Notes: generated by a model not told the origin, from the letters alone. 59,641 nucleotides of DNA from Victivallis lenta (GCF_009695545.1 NZ_VUNS01000030.1:1-59641); one strand, 5' to 3'; shown: positions 7,392 to 17,477, numbered from the stretch's first letter. Numbers and translations are program-made.

Positions 7392-7829
7392 ATGAAATTC
7401 GTTCTCAAACAATACAATACGGAGTTGATCTCCTTCGACCTGCGGTCGGAGGGGCTGGACGGCTTTGTCTGTATGATCCTGAAAAAATCGAAGAAAAACC
7501 GCCGTTTGTTTCCGCTGGGGCTCGAAGTCACCGACCGGGGCCTGCTGGAGTGGCTGAAGTCCCGTGTTATTCCTCGCAACCGCGAGTTCGTGGATAAGAT
7601 ACTCTCCGTCTATGGACTGGACCACAACAACATCCTCGGCATCGTCAAACTCTGCATGGGGCTCTCCGTCAACGACAGTTACTGGATCGTTCCGGAGGGG
7701 TTCGAGGGGAAATTTGCGAACTACAACCTCTTTGAGAACGGCTTCGACGAGGCTCTGTCGCTGATCGCCGGGTTCGGCAGTGTGCGTCCGAAGAAAGGCC
7801 TAATGTTTTTTTGCGGAACAAGGAATTAG
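7392..7829 (+). pseudogene. HipA-like protein, truncated after about 145 residues
   Basis: The protein from MKFVLKQYNTELISFDL through GLEVTDRGLLEWLKSRVIPRNREF and LSVNDSYWIVPEGFEGKF to NLFENGFDEALSLIAGFG resembles the N-terminal part of clostridial HipA-related phosphotransferase proteins, which are normally several hundred residues. Here the frame ends soon after SLIAGFG with an unrelated tail, and a cytosine methyltransferase gene begins one base later. I infer that the 3' part, with the kinase domain, was lost when the defence genes arrived. The family call is from memory of the motif and moderately sure. Confidence 0.45.
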
Positions 7830-7830
7830 C

Positions 7831-7926
7831 ATGAAAAAATCTTCAAATTTGAGGACAATGACCCCCCTTCGATCAATCTATGCAATTGATCTTTTTTGCG
7901 GGGCTGGGGGATTGACTCGCGGTCTA
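7831..7926 (+). pseudogene. DNA (cytosine-5) methyltransferase, 5' part
   Basis: The first 32 codons of a C5-cytosine DNA methyltransferase. ATG at 7831 follows AAGGAATTAGC. Residues 20-32 are motif I, DLFCGAGGLTRGL, which binds S-adenosylmethionine. The frame is cut after codon 32 by the element starting at 7929. It continues with no missing codon at 24783 (TTA GAT GCC GGT), where the remaining 332 codons carry motifs IV, VI, VIII and X. Confidence 0.9.
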
Positions 7927-7928
7927 TT

Positions 7929-7949
7929 TGCTAATGTGCGATAAAGAAG
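7929..7949 (+). repeat. Left terminal inverted repeat of the composite element
   Basis: Starts TGCTAATGTGCG and ends TAAAGAAG. Compared with the right repeat read on the other strand, it differs at positions 5, 10 and 13 only. Confidence 0.85.
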
Positions 7950-7977
7950 TAATAGAAGTGTAAAAAATTTTGCCGTT

Positions 7978-8009
7978 CCTATCCGGCACTTAGGGCTGTG
8001 TCGGATAGG
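7978..8009 (-). terminator. Inverted repeat behind the outer recombinase remnant
   Basis: CCTATCCGGCAC at 7978-7989 pairs with GTGTCGGATAGG at 7998-8009 (one G:U). On the minus strand it lies just after the recombinase stop and before an A/T-rich stretch, so it is probably the recombinase terminator. Confidence 0.5.
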
Positions 8010-8016
8010 TCAGGCG

Positions 8017-8093
8017 TTAGGCTTCCGGCAAGTCTATCTTGCCGACAAAGCTGTAATAAATCTCAATGTCCTGCCTGCGGGTGCCGTTCTGCC
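8017..8093 (-). pseudogene. Large serine recombinase, C-terminal remnant (outer element)
   Basis: Minus-strand translation gives TRRQDIEIYYSFVGKIDL followed by PEA and a stop. This closely matches the conserved C-terminal end of TnpX/TndX-type recombinases; the intact recombinase at 11121 has [15 protein letters not shown] in the same place. The matching N-terminal remnant is at 12860-13046 on the same strand. About 80-90% of the gene between them is gone. Confidence 0.75.
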
Positions 8094-8095
8094 CT

Positions 8096-8179
8096 AAATG
8101 TAAATTAACACATATCATTGATGTTGAAAAATTAGAAATCATAATCAAAAACTCTGAAAAACAAAAGGAAGGATATTAA
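8096..8179 (+). pseudogene. C-terminal fragment of an unknown gene
   Basis: An open frame reads CKLTHIIDVEKLEIIIKNSE and ends in TAA whose last base starts the next gene (TAAATG overlap). It has no start of its own. Probably the end of a gene that once stood before the Cfr-like gene in its source and was cut at the junction. It also supplies the ribosome site AAAGGAAGG for the next gene. Confidence 0.45.
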
Positions 8180-9169
8180 ATGAAACACTTACCTAAAAGT
8201 ACACTTACGGAAATATTGAATGACCCATACGGATTTACTTACAAAGAAATGTCGGAAGTAATTGGAGAGGATAAAGCAAGAGCCTTATATGCGGAATTGT
8301 ATAAACAGCCATTTCACAAAAAAAATCTATCAATATCAACAAAAAAAGTCTATAAAAGTAGCGATACTGAAAAGTATGTTTATGAATTGAAAGACAACAG
8401 GTATATCGAAACGGTTTTTATTAAACGGCGAGATGGTGGGACTGTTTGCGTAAGTACGCAAGTTGGTTGTTCTGTTGGCTGTATTTTTTGTGAGTCCGGA
8501 CGCAATGGTTTCGTTCGTAATCTAACACCATCTGAAATTGTGCAACAGGTCATATTGATACGTCAAAAAGTAAATCGTATCGTTTTTATGGGAATGGGAG
8601 AACCTTTATTCAATTACGACAACTTGATTGCAGCAATCCATATTCTTCGAGATAGAAATGGACTTAACTTTCCAACCGACGGCATTACCGTATCAACAGT
8701 TGGTCCAGTTAATCAATTAAAAAAATTGCGCGAAGAACATCTAAAAATTCAGTTGACAATATCTTTACATGCAGCAACACAGGCTGCGAGAAACTGCATC
8801 ATTCCTCATATGCACATGTACGCTATTGAAGATGTTGTTAAGCAAGCATTGTCCTATTCACAAAGGCATAATCGAAAAGTGGTATTTGCGTATTTGCTTT
8901 TACCAGGTATAAATGACCGTTCCTCAGATATAAGGCAACTTGCAAAATGGTTTAAGGGCAAAAATGTTATGATTAACGTGCTGCAATACAACCCGACGAG
9001 TAATTCAAAAATTAGAGCACCACAAAAACAAGAAATGGTTGCGTTCAAACATCAATTAGAGCAAACAGGACTTGAAGTTACCATGAGAGTTTCTCATGGT
9101 AGAGAGATTAAAGCAGCTTGTGGACAGTTAGCTAATACATATAATAAAGCCAAAAAACAACAAAAATAA
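8180..9169 (+). CDS. Cfr/RlmN-family radical SAM 23S rRNA methyltransferase
   Basis: A 329-residue protein of the RlmN/Cfr family, which methylates A2503 of 23S rRNA at C2 (RlmN) or C8 (Cfr, giving resistance to phenicols, lincosamides, oxazolidinones, pleuromutilins and streptogramin A). The radical SAM cluster is C97-x3-C101-x2-C104, followed by FMGMGEPLFNYDN. The second catalytic Cys, which takes part in methyl transfer, is Cys314 in HGREIKAACGQL. The N-terminal domain is short, as in mobile members. The gene is A/T-rich compared with its host, has a strong terminator and sits beside tet(W) in a mobile element, so resistance is plausible. Which carbon it methylates cannot be read from sequence alone, and it is not a close match to the Cfr sequence I remember. 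Confidence 0.8.
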   Translation: MKHLPKSTLTEILNDPYGFTYKEMSEVIGEDKARALYAELYKQPFHKKNLSISTKKVYKSSDTEKYVYELKDNRYIETVFIKRRDGGTVCVSTQVGCSVGCIFCESGRNGFVRNLTPSEIVQQVILIRQKVNRIVFMGMGEPLFNYDNLIAAIHILRDRNGLNFPTDGITVSTVGPVNQLKKLREEHLKIQLTISLHAATQAARNCIIPHMHMYAIEDVVKQALSYSQRHNRKVVFAYLLLPGINDRSSDIRQLAKWFKGKNVMINVLQYNPTSNSKIRAPQKQEMVAFKHQLEQTGLEVTMRVSHGREIKAACGQLANTYNKAKKQQK

Positions 9170-9200
9170 TTTAATTAAAAGAGCCAGACGCACAGACGCA

Positions 9201-9248
9201 GAGCCGATAATATGCAGTTTGAAATACTGCTGTTATCGGCTCTTTTTT
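9201..9248 (+). terminator. Strong rho-independent terminator
   Basis: GAGCCGATAA at 9201-9210 pairs with TTATCGGCTC at 9233-9242, with a further inner stem (GCAGT/ACTGC), followed by TTTTTT. Ends the Cfr-like gene. Confidence 0.85.
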
Positions 9249-9419
9249 GATTTAATTTGTGCCCCCAATAACCATATTGGAGCAAAATCAGAACTGTTGC
9301 TTGTCGTTCTTTGATTTCCGCAGCAGCTTTGAAAAACCAAAGCCGCCGTTTCTTTTTATCTTCTAATGAAATGACGCGGTATCACTGTTAAAAGCGGCGG
9401 CTAAAAGGAGGTAGCCGCC
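9249..9419. other. Degenerate intergenic stretch in the inner element
   Basis: No supported gene. It holds short A/T-rich sequence and, near the end, a GGCGGC stem with GGAGGTAGCCGCC, the ribosome-site region of the frameshifted gene at 9420. Confidence 0.4.
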
Positions 9420-9757
9420 ATGAAGCACATACCATATCGACAAAATCCGACGGTCATTGACACATCAAAAAAAGCCCGACCACCGCCGGGGAAAACTACG
9501 TCTATCAATATGAACTGTCTAATCATCTGAATACCGCTTACAATACCTATACGTCTGTCCGGGCTTTTCGGACAGGCGTATTTTGCTGCTCAAAAAATTT
9601 TTTGAAAAAAATCCGAAAATCTTCGGCGTTTTTTTCAAAAGGCAGTATTGCCCCGCGAAAAGGGGGAAGCACCACCAACTTTCCAACGAGAAAGGGGGTG
9701 AGAATGTGGAACCTAATCGCAGGGAGTTTATAAAACAGTGCGCTTTCCAGAAGTTTT
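9420..9757 (+). pseudogene. Frameshifted small transposon-borne gene
   Basis: ATG at 9420 follows AAAAGGAGGTAGCCGCC and reads MKHIPYRQNPTVIDTSKKAR, then stops early. After a frame change near CCGCCGGGG (about 9488) the downstream frame gives ENYVYQYELSNHLNTAYNTY and then TSVRAFRTGVFC, ending near 9757. The two parts fit one short protein common at this place in Firmicutes elements. It overlaps the start of the sigma-like gene at 9706. Its function is unknown to me. Confidence 0.5.
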
Positions 9758-10137
9758 GTAATACGGTACTGCACAATGAAGCGTGTGACGCTCACAAAGA
9801 GCTGCACAGGCATAAGGCAAGGGAGATTACCTTTTCCGACTTGACCTTAGAAGAAGCGCGGCAGCTTCATACCTTTGATGAATATTTCAAAGGGGAAATC
9901 GCCTTTGAAAGAGCCGGGAAGAAAATCACGCCGAAGCTGCTTCTTGAAGCAATCCGTACTTTGCCGGAAGAAAAGCGCAAAGCCGTACTCCTGTACTATT
10001 TCGAGGGAATGAACGACACCGAGATTGCGGAGCTGTTCGATACGTCGAGAAGCACGATACAGTACAGGCGGACAAGCTCTTTTGAGCTGCTAAAAAAATA
10101 TCTGGAGGAAAATGCTGATGAATGGGACGAATGGTAA
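9706..10137 (+). CDS. Sigma-70 region 4-like regulator
   Basis: A 143-residue protein starting at GTG 9706 after AAAGGGGG. The C-terminal half holds a region 4-type helix-turn-helix: LPEEKRKAVLLYYFEGMNDTEIAELFDTSRSTIQYRR, in which two short pieces (LLYYFEGMND and TEIAELFDTSRSTIQ) carry the helices. Such proteins are found in Tn916-like and TnpX-type elements and control element genes. It overlaps the next gene by 26 bp. It has an equivalent, broken copy in the outer element at 18637-19059. Confidence 0.8.
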   Translation: MEPNRREFIKQCAFQKFCNTVLHNEACDAHKELHRHKAREITFSDLTLEEARQLHTFDEYFKGEIAFERAGKKITPKLLLEAIRTLPEEKRKAVLLYYFEGMNDTEIAELFDTSRSTIQYRRTSSFELLKKYLEENADEWDEW

Positions 10138-10378
10138 CGAACCCGGCTACCCGGAAAAAGCCCTTGTTCCCTATCCTGTCATTTTGGCAGCGACAAAGGG
10201 CGACCCGGACGCTATGAAGATTGTCTTGCAGCATTTCAGCGGCTACATAGCCCGCCTCTCCATGCGGAAGCTGTACGACGAGCGCGGGAACGTCTATTTT
10301 GGCGTAGACCACGACATTCGGGAACGGCTGCAAGCAAAACTGATGATGGCTGTCCTCACCTTTAAGGCAGAGGAATAA
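10112..10378 (+). CDS. Helix-turn-helix domain protein of a mobile element
   Basis: An 88-residue protein (starts at 10112 or 10118). The segment PVILAATKGDPDAMKIVLQH followed by FSGYIARLSMRK and DHDIRERLQAKLMMAVLTFK is the usual layout of the small HTH_16-type proteins that follow the sigma-like gene in Firmicutes elements (like Tn916 Orf8). It probably regulates transfer or excision. The outer element has a counterpart at 18447-18650. Confidence 0.75.
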   Translation: MLMNGTNGNEPGYPEKALVPYPVILAATKGDPDAMKIVLQHFSGYIARLSMRKLYDERGNVYFGVDHDIRERLQAKLMMAVLTFKAEE

Positions 10379-10852
10379 ACCGCAGCGGCGGGACGCTTTC
10401 TCTCTCCCCCTTTTCCGTTCCGCTGCTGACGCGGCAGCAAAGCCATTCTGAACCTTGACAAAGAAAGCGGCGCAAGATAACGGCGGCGCAGCATAGGGCA
10501 AATCGGATACGTTCCTTTTGCGCCGAGCCATACGGTGGGTGCGCCATGACGCTATCCGGGTGAGGTTATCCCCGCCCGGACAGCCGAGCGACCAACACCG
10601 CGCCGGAAAGCAAGTGTAGCGGCTTGCGGGCGACGACACGCAAAATATACAATGATACTTCCTTACAGCCACAGTCCGAGCGTTAAGAGCGTCGCAGGCA
10701 ATGGGTAGGGCTGCATGAGAACCATGCCGGGGTGAAATTCCCATGAGGTTATGCTAATAACCGTCCGATTAAAGCCTTTGTTTTCTTGAATAGTGGACTT
10801 GCTGCTATTCATAGACTGTATTATATGTTTGCGAAAGAAAGGGGGATTTTCT
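10379..10852 (+). ncRNA. Candidate structured RNA / long leader before tnpW
   Basis: About 470 bp without a supported gene between the HTH gene and tnpW. It is GC-rich and full of short complementary segments, for example CCGGG and CCCGG flanking TGAGGTTATCCCCG near 10556-10580, and later CCATGCCGGGGTGAAATTCC with CATGAGGTTATGC around 10720-10752. The length, GC content and stems suggest an RNA structure rather than decayed coding sequence. I cannot name an RNA family. Confidence 0.35.
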
Positions 10853-11020
10853 TTGACGCAAAACCAGACGCCCGTTACCACAACGGAGCATAAAATCGGA
10901 AAAGTTACTTACCTTGTATGTTCGTCCGCAAGTGAACGCGCAACGGACACACTGGATAAAAAGATAAAGAAGCTCATTCGCAAGGACATGGAGCTGAACC
11001 CCGCAAACGCCCGGAAATAG
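10853..11020 (+). CDS. tnpW: TnpW family transposon protein
   Basis: A 55-residue protein starting at TTG 10853 after AAGGGGGATTTTC. It has the family core EHKIGKVTYLVCSSASERAT followed by DTLDKKIKKLI. TnpW-like proteins lie directly before the large serine recombinase in Tn4451-type elements; their exact role is unsettled. The recombinase follows 100 bp later. A related protein is encoded by the outer element at 13158-13346. Confidence 0.8.
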   Translation: MTQNQTPVTTTEHKIGKVTYLVCSSASERATDTLDKKIKKLIRKDMELNPANARK

Positions 11021-11075
11021 GGCGTTTCTTCACATTTTATACATGACACAGGCAGCGGTATGTGGTATAATATAG

Positions 11076-12797
<1,722 letters not shown>

Positions 12798-12810
12798 CAT
12801 ACATCAAAAA

Positions 12811-13076
<266 letters not shown>

Positions 13077-13079
13077 CTA

Positions 13080-13105
13080 TTCCGTGGTTTCATTGTACCA
13101 CGGAA
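13080..13105 (-). promoter_or_regulatory. 9-bp inverted repeat between tnpW-like gene and recombinase remnant
   Basis: TTCCGTGGT at 13080-13088 and ACCACGGAA at 13097-13105, in the 111-bp gap before the remnant. It could be an operator or a terminator for the tnpW-like gene. Confidence 0.45.
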
Positions 13106-13157
13106 CAGGGGCGGCTGTACAGCGGTAAAAGTGATAAATCTGCTTCTTTACAGCTTG

Positions 13158-13346
13158 TCAAATCGCCTTTTTTTGTGTAGCAGCGGCTTCCGCTTCCAGT
13201 ACCCTCGCCATCTTGTCGGCGGCGGTGCTGGTGGTGTCTTTCTTGAAAAAGCCGGACACGACAAGAACGGTATTCCCCATGCGGATTTCCGTCACGCAGT
13301 CGGGGCGGCGGGTGGTACGGTGGTCGTGCTGCTTGATATTCTCCAT
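13158..13346 (-). CDS. TnpW-like transposon protein, outer element
   Basis: A 62-residue protein. ATG at 13346 follows AAAGGAGTATTGCCT. It contains TEIRMGNTVLVVSGFFKKDT and TAADKMARVLEAEA, the 'gene expression-like strand plus TxAxKM' layout of small proteins that precede the recombinase in these elements. It stands between the DnaC gene and the recombinase remnant, on the same strand, as expected for the outer element. Confidence 0.65.
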   Translation of the reverse strand: MENIKQHDHRTTRRPDCVTEIRMGNTVLVVSGFFKKDTTSTAADKMARVLEAEAAATQKKAI

Positions 13347-13360
13347 AGGCAATACTCCTT

Positions 13361-14200
13361 TCATTCAGCCAGCAGTTTCTTCATGGTTTCCATTTTCCGC
13401 TTTGCGGTTTCCTGCCGGAAGTTGACGCCAGTAAAGCGTATCGGGACGCACATGGACAGCAGTCGGTCATAAATCCGGGAATGGGCCGTGTCTGTCGGCT
13501 TTTTCAACTCGTCCAGCGGGCGGTTGGTGGTGGCGATCAGCGGCTTGTTGCTGCGGTATCGGGTATCAATCACATGGAATACCTGTTCCAGTCCATAGTC
13601 GGTGCCACGCTCCATGCCGAAGTCGTCAATGATAAGCAGCGGATAGCGGCAAAGGCGGGAAATATACTCATTCCGGCCTGTAAAGCCGGGAGAGAGGTCG
13701 CCCAGGATAACGGCGAAGTTCGTCATATATACGGGGACTTCTTTCTCCATGAGGGCGTTTGCGATACAGCCCGCAAGGTAGCTTTTCCCGTTGCCGACGT
13801 TCCCCCAGAACAGGCAGCCGATGTTTTCGGCCTGCATTTCTTCCCAATGCTCCGCATACCGCCGGGCAATCCCGGTCTGCGGGTTTCTGCCGTTGTCGTT
13901 CTCGAATGTCCATTGCTGCATGGCTGAGTCGGCAAAAGCCCTCTGTTTCAGATTTTCCACGGCTTCCACATGGCGGCGGTGTTCCTCGGCGGCCTGCCGC
14001 TGCTCACGGGCGGCTCTCTGGCAGTCGCACTCTGCCGGGTGGCGGTCACGGCCAAACAGCTCCTTACCCTCCGGGAAGTAGGCTTCTTTCGGCGTATGGC
14101 ACTTTCCGCAGTAAAGCAGTCCGTCCTCGCCGATATAGTCCTCCATCTCCGGGGCGGCGGTTGTCATGTTCTCCAAAATATCTTTGATTTCACTTGTCAT
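13361..14200 (-). CDS. DnaC-like helicase loader ATPase
   Basis: A 279-residue AAA+ protein of the DnaC/IstB type. An N-terminal Cys cluster (CGKCHTPKEA, CDCQRA) is followed by Walker A GNVGNGKSYLAG, Walker B LLIIDDFGMERG and sensor 1 LIATTNRPL. It probably loads the replicative helicase during element replication or transfer. It overlaps the RepA gene by 4 bp (ATGA), so the two are coupled. Confidence 0.9.
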   Translation of the reverse strand: MTSEIKDILENMTTAAPEMEDYIGEDGLLYCGKCHTPKEAYFPEGKELFGRDRHPAECDCQRAAREQRQAAEEHRRHVEAVENLKQRAFADSAMQQWTFENDNGRNPQTGIARRYAEHWEEMQAENIGCLFWGNVGNGKSYLAGCIANALMEKEVPVYMTNFAVILGDLSPGFTGRNEYISRLCRYPLLIIDDFGMERGTDYGLEQVFHVIDTRYRSNKPLIATTNRPLDELKKPTDTAHSRIYDRLLSMCVPIRFTGVNFRQETAKRKMETMKKLLAE

Positions 14201-14991
14201 AAGCTTTCTCCCTCCATACAGGTATAGTCGGGGATGCCCTGTTTTACGGCTCCCTTTTTGTCATTGGCCGCCCATCTGTGCAAGGCGGCGGCATAATTCT
14301 GGTAGGCTTTCCCGCTGGCGGCAAGGTAATGGCTCATTTCCTCAATCAGCCGTTCCAGCCTGTCCGGGTATTCTGCCTGTAACTCGTCATATTCGTCCTT
14401 TGACAGAAAAATATTCTCATATCGGCCATAAGCTGTGGGCGGCTCCCCACTCGCTCTCATTGTTTGGTTCTCTATTAAGTTGTTTATATTAGTTTTGTTA
14501 GGGGTCGGTTTTCCGACCATCATAGGGTCGGTTTTCCGACCGTCATAAGGTCGCTTTTCCGACTGTATGAGGGTCGCTTTTCCGGCCATCAGTTGGTCGG
14601 AAAACCGTACCACTGGGACAGGCGGCACTTTCACATAAAGCCGATTGGGTGCGGAGAAGCCCCGCCGTTCCCGTTCTAAAAGCCCGGCTGCGTCCAGTTC
14701 TTTCAAGGCTCCCTTGATGGCGGTACAACCCTTGTCCAGCATTTCCGCTATCTCCGCAACGGGGTAGACAATGAATATCCTGCCCTCGCCGTCCTGCCAG
14801 CCGTTCTTCTGTGACAGGGTGGAGCGGTCTAATAAAAGCGCATACAGCAGCTTGGCGGTCTGTGAAATCTCCATTTTCAGCAGGAAACGGGGGTATGGAA
14901 GATAGGCGGGCAGCGTGGTGTCTGCCCTGATATAATCAGCGATAGTATCACCTCCCTCTGTGTTGTGTCGTTTTTGGGCTTTGTCACGCAT
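14197..14991 (-). CDS. Replication initiator, RepA N-terminal family
   Basis: About 264 residues if started at the Met of MRDKAQKRHNTEGGDT; a start 57 bp upstream is also open. The segment PAYLPYPRFLLKMEISQTAK, LLYALLLDRSTLSQKNGW and EMLDKGCTAIKGALKELDAAGL is the winged-helix RepA_N domain of Firmicutes plasmids. A long polar, repeat-containing linker follows, in which DNA encoding variants of 'GRKTDP/GKPTP' recurs around 14505-14590. The C-terminal part resembles the DnaB/DnaD-like tail. Role: initiation of replication of the excised element. Confidence 0.85.
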   Translation of the reverse strand: MRDKAQKRHNTEGGDTIADYIRADTTLPAYLPYPRFLLKMEISQTAKLLYALLLDRSTLSQKNGWQDGEGRIFIVYPVAEIAEMLDKGCTAIKGALKELDAAGLLERERRGFSAPNRLYVKVPPVPVVRFSDQLMAGKATLIQSEKRPYDGRKTDPMMVGKPTPNKTNINNLIENQTMRASGEPPTAYGRYENIFLSKDEYDELQAEYPDRLERLIEEMSHYLAASGKAYQNYAAALHRWAANDKKGAVKQGIPDYTCMEGESL

Positions 14992-15063
14992 TAGGACGGC
15001 ATTTCCGGGGGGAAAGGATAAATGTATCGCATACCCTTTGACACCCACGAAAAAAGCCTTGAT

Positions 15064-15450
15064 TTATGCGGGTTTGAAAGGCTCTAAAGCGTGACATTTC
15101 TGCCTTTGTTTCCGCTTTCTCTCGGCGGCTTTGCGTTTCTTCATGCACCCGGCGCAGCCGGGGCAGTATTTCCCCCGGTTGGATTTGGGGACAAAGGCCG
15201 CCCCGCAGACCGCGCAGCGTTTCCGGCTCCCCCGGTACAAGAGGGCTGCGGCCAGCTCCCCGTCAAGGGGCAGGACAGCCACACGGAACCAGCGGCACAT
15301 GAGGGAATAGGAAATGCTCTGGACGCACACGCAAGGCTCCCCGTCGTCTAACAGCAGGCAGTTCCCCTCGTCGTAGTTACAGCACTCATGCACAAGGCGG
15401 CGGGCTGCCTGGTGCTGGCGGTAGTCCATGCGGGACGGCTTATCGTTCAT
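15064..15450 (-). CDS. Cysteine-rich protein of mobilizable elements
   Basis: A 128-residue protein typical of Tn1549-like elements, usually annotated 'cysteine-rich VLP protein'. It has CCNYDEGNCLLLDDGEPCVC, CAVCGAAFVPKSNRGKYCPGC and a very basic end (KKRKAAERKRKQRQK). The Cys pairs suggest zinc binding, and the basic tail suggests DNA or RNA contact. It overlaps the relaxase gene by 11 bp. Role unknown. Confidence 0.8.
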   Translation of the reverse strand: MNDKPSRMDYRQHQAARRLVHECCNYDEGNCLLLDDGEPCVCVQSISYSLMCRWFRVAVLPLDGELAAALLYRGSRKRCAVCGAAFVPKSNRGKYCPGCAGCMKKRKAAERKRKQRQKCHALEPFKPA

Positions 15451-17116
15451 GGCTCTGCTCCTTTCTGCGGTGCGGCTCTTCCCGGCGCAAAATCTGGTCG
15501 ATGTTCCGCTTGACGGTCTGCAACTCCCTGAACCGCTGCTTCTGTTCGTGATAGGTGTTGTACAGGCCGTCTTTCTCGGAGATAAGCTGCTCGATCTCGG
15601 CCTGCAACGCTTTTCGGCCGGGCAGCTTGGTAAGCCCCTGTGCCTTGAAATACCGGGCGGCGGCTTCGGCTATGATAAAATCGCTCTCGTTTGCCTGGCG
15701 GTATGCGGCGCGGGCTTTCTCGGATTTCTGCGCTTTCAGCCCCTCGCGGATGGGCTTGGTCTTGGCATAGGCAAGTACCTGTTGCCGCAACTCCCTTTTC
15801 CCTTGCAGCTTCGTTTCCAGTGCTTTCAGTTCGCCGCTGGTCTGGCGCATTTCCTGATAGGCGGTAGCAACGGCGGCTTCAAGCTGTTCCGGGGAAGAAA
15901 AGCCGTACTGTTGGTAGATGGTCAGGGTCTTGGCGGCCTGTTTCAGATTGTGTATCTTCGCCCATCGTTCATAGCCTTTGCCCTTGCCCTCGGCCATCTT
16001 CTGCTCAATGTCCACAAGCCGCTGCACACTGTCCTGTCTGGGGTCGATTTTCCCTGTCTTTTCGCCCTGTAAGCGGCCTTTCCCGGCGTGTAGGTATTCG
16101 GGTATGGCTGCGGTCTGTTCGGCGGCTCTGGCGGCTTGGTGCTGCGGGGTGTAGCGAACCGTTACGCCCCTCTGGGCGTTCTGCTCCAAAACGGCAAGGA
16201 CGGCGGTGCGGTCAAAGTCGCCGCCCAGCTTCCGGGCGGTGATAGGCTTCGTCCTGTCTGGCGTGAGGTAGGACAGCCGCCCCCGGCTCTCCTTGACGGT
16301 CACACCCTCCCGCAACAGCAGAGAGGAAAACTCGTCAAAGCTGGCAGCGGTGGCAAGGGCTTTCCGTAGGGTCTGCCGCAGCTTCTCCTTGTTCGTTTCA
16401 AACTTGGTCTGCCGGGGCGTGATACCGCCTGCAATCATGGGGGCGTTCTGCTTGTCCAGTGCGGCCTGTCCCTTTTTCTGCGCCCAATATTCCCGGTCTG
16501 TGACACGGTTCTTGCTGCCGTTCAAGAGGTCGATTTGGTAAAGTCCTTCCCGGTGGCACATCTCCATGACCTCGGACTTGAAGTAGCGTAGGGCTGCGTC
16601 GGTGCAGCGGTGCTTGCACCCGGCTTTCGTGTCCGCTGGCCTGTCCATGTAGGGCAGGAACGGCACTTCCTCTATCCGCAGGCTGTTAATGACGATATGC
16701 ACATGGATGTTGCCGCTGTGGTTATGCCCGTCCGGGTGGGTGCAGACAAGGGCCTGATGGCCGGGGAAATGCTCTTTACAGAATTGCTCCCCCAACGCCT
16801 GCGCCCGGTCTACGGTCAGGCCGTTGTCCGGCCCGTCCCGTGGGTCAAAGCTGATGATATAGTGGTGGCTTTTCACATCCTCCCGCCGCTGATTTTTCTC
16901 ATAGCGGAGATTGGAGCGCATACACGCAACGGCAAAATCCTCGCCGCCGCAGTTCAGCGTGGACAAGCGATAATCCTCACGGGGGATAAGCCTGCCGTTT
17001 TCATCAAGGACGGGCTTCATAGTAAATTCGTCATGCTCAAAGAGCAGGTATTGTTCGGCGGCTCCGTAGTCGGCGTTCTTAGAGCCTAAATGCTTGAGTG
17101 TTGCCAACGGCGTCAC
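15440..17116 (-). CDS. MobA/MobL relaxase
   Basis: A 558-residue protein starting at GTG 17116. The N-terminal relaxase domain contains the catalytic Tyr region (ADYGAAEQYLLFEHDEF), KSHHYIISFDPRD and the metal-binding three-His motif in GHNHSGNIHVHIVINS. The long C-terminal part is rich in Lys/Glu/Gln and coiled. It nicks oriT and leads the DNA strand into a conjugation pore supplied by another element; no transfer apparatus is encoded here, so the element is mobilizable, not self-transmissible. Confidence 0.9.
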   Translation of the reverse strand: MTPLATLKHLGSKNADYGAAEQYLLFEHDEFTMKPVLDENGRLIPREDYRLSTLNCGGEDFAVACMRSNLRYEKNQRREDVKSHHYIISFDPRDGPDNGLTVDRAQALGEQFCKEHFPGHQALVCTHPDGHNHSGNIHVHIVINSLRIEEVPFLPYMDRPADTKAGCKHRCTDAALRYFKSEVMEMCHREGLYQIDLLNGSKNRVTDREYWAQKKGQAALDKQNAPMIAGGITPRQTKFETNKEKLRQTLRKALATAASFDEFSSLLLREGVTVKESRGRLSYLTPDRTKPITARKLGGDFDRTAVLAVLEQNAQRGVTVRYTPQHQAARAAEQTAAIPEYLHAGKGRLQGEKTGKIDPRQDSVQRLVDIEQKMAEGKGKGYERWAKIHNLKQAAKTLTIYQQYGFSSPEQLEAAVATAYQEMRQTSGELKALETKLQGKRELRQQVLAYAKTKPIREGLKAQKSEKARAAYRQANESDFIIAEAAARYFKAQGLTKLPGRKALQAEIEQLISEKDGLYNTYHEQKQRFRELQTVKRNIDQILRREEPHRRKEQSHER

Positions 17117-17477
17117 CTACTTTCTTTAGGACTTCATACTTGAGGGCGGCAAGGTCGGCGGCCGCTTCCCGCAATTCCTTTGCCATAGCCGGGTAGGGGC
17201 TATGCCACTCGTTGAGGGTGCGGGCAATCTGGTTGAGATTGCCGCCAATCCTGCCGTACTCGGCTGTGAGCTTCCCGACAGCGGAGAGCAGCTCGTCATT
17301 GACTGACGACACATGGAGTACGGGGCGTATGGTAGTGCGCCGGATGGCCTGCCGGAGAAATTCGGACTGACTGATACCATAGGGCGCAAGCCGTTCTGTG
17401 AAGTCGGCGTATTCTTCATCGGTCAGCCGGGTTTTCACAACATGGCTGCGGTGGGGGGTGTTGTATCGCTTCGGCAT
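17079..17477 (-). CDS. MobC-like relaxosome accessory protein
   Basis: A 132-residue protein; the ATG of MPKRYNTPHRSHVVKTRLTD is chosen because it follows AAAGGAGG. It has a ribbon-helix-helix-like N-terminus (TDEEYADFTERLAPYGISQS) and the MobC motif GRIGGNLNQIARTLNEW. It helps the relaxase reach oriT. It overlaps the relaxase gene by 38 bp. Confidence 0.85.
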   Translation of the reverse strand: MPKRYNTPHRSHVVKTRLTDEEYADFTERLAPYGISQSEFLRQAIRRTTIRPVLHVSSVNDELLSAVGKLTAEYGRIGGNLNQIARTLNEWHSPYPAMAKELREAAADLAALKYEVLKKVGDAVGNTQAFRL

